64,000 bases of DNA, taken from NCBI RefSeq assembly GCF_026735135.1, contig NZ_JAPQER010000003.1, forward strand, positions 310,001 to 374,000, given 5' to 3'. The position numbers and the translations under genes were made by a program. The stretch comes from Clostridium aestuarii (GTDB taxonomy: Bacteria > Bacillota > Clostridia > Clostridiales > Clostridiaceae). Below, in pieces: positions 59,285-64,000 of the stretch. The notes under the pieces were generated by a model. The model did no database searches, was not told where the DNA came from, and worked only from the letters and a program-made list of their open reading frames with translations. Numbering within the stretch: position 1 is the first letter of the stretch; every line of letters starts with the position of its first letter.

Positions 59285-60499
59285 ATTTCTTAAATTATCT
59301 ACTATAACTGCACAGGAGGCATCCCCTGTTATATTTACAGATGTTCTTAACATATCAAAAATTCTATCTACACCAAATATTATAGGAAGTCCTTCTATTG
59401 GAATATTAGCAGCAACTAAAACGGCGACTACTAAAAAGGAAGGACCAGGTACTCCAGCTTGTCCAATAGAACCTATTGTAGCAGTAAATATAATTGCTAA
59501 ATATTGAGGAATTCCAAGTTCGATTCCAAACATTTGAGCAAAGAAGCAAGCTACTATAGCGTAGTAGATTGCGTTGCCATCCATGTTAATTGTAGCACCT
59601 AAAGGTAATACGAAAGATGTTGTTTCTTTAGATATTCCTAATTCTTGTTCACATACTTCCTTGTTTACTGGTATTGTTGCCATGGAAGATGCAGTAGATA
59701 ATGCAACTAATTGAGACTTGTATATTTTACTGAAAAATTTTCTGGGTGACACTTTTGAAAATAATTTTATTATTAAACCGTATATTCCAAATGTATGAAT
59801 AATCCAAGCAAAAACACATGTTAAAAACAACTTAACAATTAATGTTAGCATATCAAATCCAAAAGTTCCTATGGAATATGCCATTAATGCGAATACACCC
59901 AAAGGTGCAGTATACATGATTTTGGTTATTACAAATACTAATGCATCAGATAAAGCATCAAATACGTTTATTAATAAGTTCTTCTTTTTAGATTCTAATG
60001 ATGAAATACCTAAACCTAAAAATATACTAAAAAATAATATTTGCATGATATTTCCTGAAACTAACGCCTCAAATGGATTTAGAGGAATAAAACTTTTTAT
60101 TGTTTCCCAAAAACCTTGGAGAGAAGCTTTATCAGCATATTCATTTGAAAACATTGACTGGATTTTATCTAATGAAATACCTATTCCAGGATTTAATAAT
60201 TCTCCCATTATTAATCCTAGAGTTACAGCTATTGCAGTTGAACACATATAATATCCAAAAGTAGCTAGTCCTATTTTCCCAGCTGATTTTGAGTTGCCCA
60301 TAGATGCTGTACCGCTTATTATAGAAACTGCTACAAGTGGTACAACTACCATTTTGATAAGATGTATGAATATATCTCCAATAGGAGCAAACATAGAAGT
60401 TTTTTCACCCATTAGATTACCGGCTAATATACCCAATATCATTGATACAATAATCCAAAAGCCTAAATTATTAAAAATACTCTTTTTATTTTTTTTCAC
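59276..60499 (-). CDS. Dicarboxylate/amino acid:cation symporter (DAACS family, GltP/GltT-like)
   Basis: A 407-residue sodium- or proton-driven transporter for glutamate, aspartate or C4-dicarboxylates. Family motifs are the serine-rich ALSTASSMATIP before hairpin 1, TINMDGNAIYYA in helix 7 and GVPGPSFLVVAVLVA in hairpin 2, with VDRIFDMLRTSVNITGDA in helix 8 (pieces near residues 350-385). The family Arg, expected for anionic amino acid binding, is present in MLRTSVN. GTG 60499 lies nine bases after AAAGGG; an earlier TTG (60508) abuts that site. Confidence 0.88.
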   Translation of the reverse strand: MKKNKKSIFNNLGFWIIVSMILGILAGNLMGEKTSMFAPIGDIFIHLIKMVVVPLVAVSIISGTASMGNSKSAGKIGLATFGYYMCSTAIAVTLGLIMGELLNPGIGISLDKIQSMFSNEYADKASLQGFWETIKSFIPLNPFEALVSGNIMQILFFSIFLGLGISSLESKKKNLLINVFDALSDALVFVITKIMYTAPLGVFALMAYSIGTFGFDMLTLIVKLFLTCVFAWIIHTFGIYGLIIKLFSKVSPRKFFSKIYKSQLVALSTASSMATIPVNKEVCEQELGISKETTSFVLPLGATINMDGNAIYYAIVACFFAQMFGIELGIPQYLAIIFTATIGSIGQAGVPGPSFLVVAVLVAANIPIEGLPIIFGVDRIFDMLRTSVNITGDASCAVIVDNLRNTI

Positions 60500-60748
60500 T
60501 TTATACAACCCTTTCTAATAAATAATAACAAAATATTAAAGCCAATATATATATTAGAATAAAGTAATAAATAAATCAATAAATCAATAGAAATATAATA
60601 AAAATTCAGTTTATTAAGATATAGACTGATAAATTGATAAATGCAGAAGTTCAATGATTTGATGGTTGATTAGCAAAATACAAGTATTTACAAGAAGGAT
60701 TATTTTTGTGTATAATTTAGACAAATATATAGTTAAGGGTGATTAATT

Positions 60749-61309
60749 ATGAAAGAATTAAAATGTTTAGTTTGTGGAATGAAAATAAATGAAAATAATT
60801 ATAGTTTTAATAGTTATGCTTTTATAAATAAAAATAGAGAAGATTACATATTATATTGCCCATTTTGTGGGGTGAATGAAGTTTATTTAAAGGAATATGA
60901 AGACGTATATAGTGTAGATGTAAATACATTAGATTCAAAAACTTTAAAAATATTGGACCATGCTATGAAATTGGAAGTGTTTAATGGAGAATTTTATGCT
61001 GAAGCTTCCAAACTTGTAAAGGATGAGAATGTAAAGAGAGAATTTTATGATTTGAGTAAAATCGAATATATGCATGCAAAGGTTCATAAAAAATTGGGAG
61101 GATTTAAAGAATTACCAATTCTTAATAAACCTGATTATACAAAGTATATTTCAGATGAAGAATTTTTAGAAGCAGCAAGTAAAAGAGAAGAGCATGCAGT
61201 AGCCTATTATGAAAAATATTCAAAGGAAATATGTGATGATGTGGTAATAAAAGTTTTTAAGGCTTTATCAGATGTAGAAAAGGAACATGTTACTTTAACT
61301 GAAAATTAA
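60749..61309 (+). CDS. Rubrerythrin-like ferritin-fold protein with N-terminal zinc/iron knuckle
   Basis: A 186-residue protein. The N-terminal 45 residues carry two Cys pairs, KCLVCGMK and YCPFCGV, as in rubredoxin-like knuckles. The rest is a four-helix ferritin-like bundle with di-iron-type residues EVFNGEFYAEA, EYMHAKVH, REEHAVAYYEKY and EKEHVTL. The knuckle is N-terminal, the reverse of classical rubrerythrin. Probable role in peroxide or oxygen defence. AAGGGTG precedes ATG. Expressed alone, with a terminator 106 bases downstream. Confidence 0.82.
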   Translation: MKELKCLVCGMKINENNYSFNSYAFINKNREDYILYCPFCGVNEVYLKEYEDVYSVDVNTLDSKTLKILDHAMKLEVFNGEFYAEASKLVKDENVKREFYDLSKIEYMHAKVHKKLGGFKELPILNKPDYTKYISDEEFLEAASKREEHAVAYYEKYSKEICDDVVIKVFKALSDVEKEHVTLTEN

Positions 61310-61414
61310 ATTAATAGATAACATATAATAATATTTTATTGAGAAAATTGTATTTCGCATTTGGAATTTTTAAGTATGCAATTTCTTCTATTAAGAAAAA
61401 TATTTATACATATC

Positions 61415-61458
61415 CTCTTACCTAAAAAAATATATTTTAGGTAAGAGAATTTTTTTTG
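61415..61458 (+). terminator. Strong terminator before the anchored propeller gene
   Basis: Thirteen-base perfect arms (61415-61427 and 61435-61447) followed by AATTTTTTTTT. It runs into the ribosome binding site of the next gene (GGAGGG at 61458-61463), so transcription of that gene must start inside or read through it. Confidence 0.88.
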
Positions 61459-61466
61459 GAGGGAAT

Positions 61467-62789
61467 ATGAAAAGATTTTTAAAATCTGTTTTAATAATTA
61501 TTATATTTACTTTTGGAATAATATCTTTAAAGAAATATTGTATTAAGGATTATAATATTTCTTTGAAGGATAATAACCTACAGTGGAAATTAAAATATAA
61601 AGGTATGAAAGGGGCCGTTGATTTTACAATAGATGATAATGAAAATTATTATATAGGATATAAGGATAAAATACAGTTTATAGATAAAAATGGAAAAAGC
61701 TTCGGTGTTTTTTCAAATAATAATATGAACATAAATAGTATAGAATATTATAAAGGTAAGCTTTATTTCTCTAGTAATAGTTGCATATATTCATATGAAT
61801 TACATAGTAAAGAATGCATAGAAATAATAAGTGATTTGCCTAATTTTGGAGATTTTAAAAATAGTTTACTTAAAATAAATGGAGAATATTTGTACGTAAC
61901 TATAGGTTCAGCAACAAATTCTGGAGTAGTAGGGAGTGATAACAAATGGATAAAGAAGAATCCTTTTGGTCATGATATTTCTCCTGAAAAAATAACACTA
62001 AGAGGTATTAATTTTGAGGATGGTAAAACAGGTGCTTTTGTTAATTACAGAACTAAAAATATAGAGGGTCAAATTATACCAGGGCATTTTCCAGGTAATG
62101 CATCTATAATTATGTATAATTTAAAAACTGGAGATTCAGCAACTTTTGCTTGGGGAATAAGAAATGTTAAAGGACTAGATTTTGATAGCAGAGGTAGAAT
62201 GATAGCTTCAGTAGGTGGTATGGAAGATAGAGGACTAAGACCTGTAAAAGGAGATACAGATTACATTTTTGTAATAAAGACTAAACAATGGTATGGATGG
62301 CCAGATTATAGTGGCGGTGATCCCATAAGTTCACCTAAGTTTAAGGGTCAAAATAATAAAATAATTTCATTTATATTGGATAATCATCCAACAACAAACC
62401 CTGAAGCACCAATATATGTTCATAAAAATTTAGGAACACTAAAAGGACTATCTGTGGATTCTAAAGGTAGTATAGGTAAAGTAGATTCTATATATTTTTT
62501 TGATAATCATGAGAAAAAATTATGCTGTATTGATGATAAAGGAGTATTAAGCGAAAAATTAAAATTTGATGAAAAAAGCCAAATTTGTAGTATTAAATAT
62601 GTAAAAAATCAAATTCTAATAATGGATGCTAATGAAGGAAATTTGTACAGTTTAAGTATAAAAGAAAAAGATACCACATCAAATTTGTATAAGCCTATGA
62701 TTTGTTTTATATTAGTAATGATTGTTATAGTAATAATTGCTATACTAAAGCTGAATATGGATAATTGGAACAAACTAAATAAGAAATAA
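61467..62789 (+). CDS. Membrane-anchored beta-propeller protein, glucose/sorbosone dehydrogenase-like
   Basis: A 440-residue protein with an N-terminal hydrophobic segment (about 5-22) and a C-terminal one (about 407-427), the region between probably outside the cell. The middle resembles the PQQ-type glucose/sorbosone dehydrogenase propeller: LLKINGEYLYVTIGSATNSGVVG, FAWGIRNVKGLDFDSRGRM, KQWYGWPDYSGGDP (each seen in pieces). Catalytic ability is doubtful because clostridia rarely make PQQ. RBS GGAGGG overlaps the terminator tail. It lies 21 bases before the phospholipase-fold gene, so the two are probably co-transcribed. Confidence 0.78.
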   Translation: MKRFLKSVLIIIIFTFGIISLKKYCIKDYNISLKDNNLQWKLKYKGMKGAVDFTIDDNENYYIGYKDKIQFIDKNGKSFGVFSNNNMNINSIEYYKGKLYFSSNSCIYSYELHSKECIEIISDLPNFGDFKNSLLKINGEYLYVTIGSATNSGVVGSDNKWIKKNPFGHDISPEKITLRGINFEDGKTGAFVNYRTKNIEGQIIPGHFPGNASIIMYNLKTGDSATFAWGIRNVKGLDFDSRGRMIASVGGMEDRGLRPVKGDTDYIFVIKTKQWYGWPDYSGGDPISSPKFKGQNNKIISFILDNHPTTNPEAPIYVHKNLGTLKGLSVDSKGSIGKVDSIYFFDNHEKKLCCIDDKGVLSEKLKFDEKSQICSIKYVKNQILIMDANEGNLYSLSIKEKDTTSNLYKPMICFILVMIVIVIIAILKLNMDNWNKLNKK

Positions 62790-62810
62790 ATTCGAAATGA
62801 GGAAAGAAAA

Positions 62811-63524
62811 ATGAAAAGGAAAATAGAAATAACTTATGGCAAAACTGCCAGAAAAATTTTGTTCACGGTTAATCCTATTAAAAAACTTATTATTAAAACA
62901 GAATGTTTAGTTCATAAGTATATTAATAATAAGGCTCTAGATTTGATTAAGAATGAAGGATGCACAAAAGAATATAAATACTTTAATAATTATATAAATG
63001 AGTTAAATAAAGGTGCGGTTTGGGCAGATCAAGATTTTAAGAGTGTTAATCATTTTTATCATGCGACTAAACGAAAAGGATTATATGGATTTTCAAATGC
63101 TTTAAATGAGTGCGAAAAGTATTATAATAAAGCTTTAAGATATTTTAAAATTGGATATAATACAAAAGCTATGTTTTATTTAGGTGTGGCATGTCATTTA
63201 ATACAAGATACAACTGTACCTCAGCATGTAAATAATAAGCTTTTAAAAAGGCATAGAAAATTTGAATTATGGATGATTGGTAAGATAGCAGTTGGTCATC
63301 ATTTTGAAGTTAAGAAAGGTATAAAAAGATATGATGGAATTAAAGAATATATAAGAGTTAATGCTGAAGTAGCCAATAATGTGTATTATAAATATAGAAA
63401 TATAAGATACAAAGAAGAAAGATATATGAAAATTGCAAATTGTATTATAAAACAAGCACAAATTTCTACAGCTGGACTAATGTTAGATTTTTATGATGAA
63501 ATTAAAGAAAAAATACTTCTATAA
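62811..63524 (+). CDS. Zinc-dependent phospholipase C-fold protein without signal peptide
   Basis: A 237-residue relative of the catalytic domain of clostridial alpha-toxin. The zinc ligand pattern is complete in order: His35, Asp73 or 75, His81 or 84, HxxxD at 129-133, His139 and HxxxE at 148-152. The secreted toxins use a mature N-terminal Trp as a ligand. Here the N-terminus is basic (MKRKIEITYGKTARKI), lacks a signal peptide and has no equivalent Trp, so export and three-zinc chemistry are doubtful. GAGGAAAG precedes ATG. Downstream of the anchored propeller gene. Confidence 0.78.
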   Translation: MKRKIEITYGKTARKILFTVNPIKKLIIKTECLVHKYINNKALDLIKNEGCTKEYKYFNNYINELNKGAVWADQDFKSVNHFYHATKRKGLYGFSNALNECEKYYNKALRYFKIGYNTKAMFYLGVACHLIQDTTVPQHVNNKLLKRHRKFELWMIGKIAVGHHFEVKKGIKRYDGIKEYIRVNAEVANNVYYKYRNIRYKEERYMKIANCIIKQAQISTAGLMLDFYDEIKEKILL

Positions 63525-63636
63525 AATGGAGGTATTTTTTTTTATGTATAGAAAGTAAATATGTATTAGTAAATTTTAGGATAAGTAGTGATTAGTGTAA
63601 GCAATGACTTAAGATAATATAATCCGGAGGAGGAAA

Positions 63637-64000
63637 ATGAAGAAAGAAATATTAATTAATTTACAGAATCAAGAGTTTAAAGGCAATGTTCTTGATATTG
63701 GGTTAAAGAATTATGGTGTTGTATACAATATATATAAATATAAAAATAAAAATTTTGATATTGAATATATAGAGGGAGATAAAAGATGTAATATAATAGA
63801 ACAAAATTATTATGACACATGTGTGATGTTTTTATCTTTTGGAAGTATAAGTTTAAAAATCAGAAAGATAGAAATAATAAAAAATATTTATAAATACTTA
63901 AAAGATGACGGAATATTATATATTTGGGATATTGATAAAGGATATGGTAAAATATTTGAAGGTAAAATAAAGATTTTATTGCCAAATAGAAAAATAAAAG
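63637..64000 (+). CDS. Class I methyltransferase-like protein, cut by the window end
   Basis: The first 121 residues are visible, starting at ATG 63637 after GGAGGAGG. The segment GNVLDIGLKNYGVVYNIYK (about 16-34) resembles SAM-binding motif I, and YLKDDGILYIWDIDKG (about 88-103) resembles the strand 5 region. FLSFGSISLKIRK is in between. The match is loose (the glycine motif is IGLKNYG rather than a GxGxG), so it could be a degenerate or inactive methyltransferase fold. The end is beyond base 64000. Confidence 0.6.
   Translation, partial: MKKEILINLQNQEFKGNVLDIGLKNYGVVYNIYKYKNKNFDIEYIEGDKRCNIIEQNYYDTCVMFLSFGSISLKIRKIEIIKNIYKYLKDDGILYIWDIDKGYGKIFEGKIKILLPNRKIK

Overview
The window looks like a chromosomal stretch of a strictly anaerobic, very AT-rich Clostridium. 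The codon use is strongly A/T-ending and ribosome binding sites are strong (AGGAGG or GGGGG). Gene content also fits: a rubrerythrin-like protein, SpoVB-like flippases, 2-hydroxyacyl-CoA-dehydratase-type iron-sulfur enzymes and a clostridial zinc phospholipase C fold. A relative of C. botulinum group III, C. novyi or C. tetani is plausible, but the species is an inference. No rRNA, tRNA, CRISPR array, prophage or insertion sequence was seen.

Layout. 1-10.5 kb: a lactate permease, a secreted beta-propeller protein, then an operon for an ECF nickel transporter (cbiM-cbiQ-cbiO) and the lactate-racemase cofactor factory larC (with a -1 frameshift), larE and larB, followed by a GntR-type regulator. 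A sigma-54-like promoter with three upstream activator-like palindromes precedes cbiM. The matching LarA-family enzyme lies at 28.4 kb, in an operon with a two-part UxaA-type dehydratase. 10.5-14 kb (minus strand): ilvN, ilvB and an M48 protease. 14.4-22 kb: a two-component system, then an operon for a double-cubane-type iron-sulfur reductase, its ATP-driven activase, a membrane polyferredoxin, a thiol-rich DsbD/TauE-like membrane protein, a small membrane protein and a cysteine-less paralogue of the reductase. A shared direct repeat links the two-component system to this operon. 22-26.5 kb: a decayed chemoreceptor, an MFS transporter, a Cys-rich protein, and a DUF169 protein with a MarR regulator and a clear palindromic operator.

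26.5-43.4 kb: gltX, the larA/uxaA operon, a FolT-like ECF S component, a DUF4397 protein, a YhaO/YhaN nuclease pair, an M29 aminopeptidase, a four-domain CoA-disulfide reductase/sulfur-carrier fusion under an ArsR regulator, a DacA/DacF-type carboxypeptidase and a NUDIX hydrolase. 43.4-43.7 kb holds a mosaic of stem-loops separated by repeated TAGTTGACGT motifs, with relatives at 14.1 and 26.4 kb. 43.7-64 kb: mainly housekeeping and envelope genes (serine hydrolase, pncB, UvrD-like helicase, FtsA-like protein, M20 peptidase, pseudouridine synthase, two convergent flippases, LysM protein, DAACS symporter, rubrerythrin-like protein), then an anchored beta-propeller, a zinc phospholipase C-fold protein without a signal peptide and the start of a methyltransferase-like gene cut by the window end.

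Together the genes describe lactate/hydroxyacid uptake and epimerisation that depends on nickel-pincer cofactor, low-potential redox chemistry, and sulfur handling in a fermentative anaerobe. Many genes end in clear intrinsic terminators, several of them shared by convergent genes.
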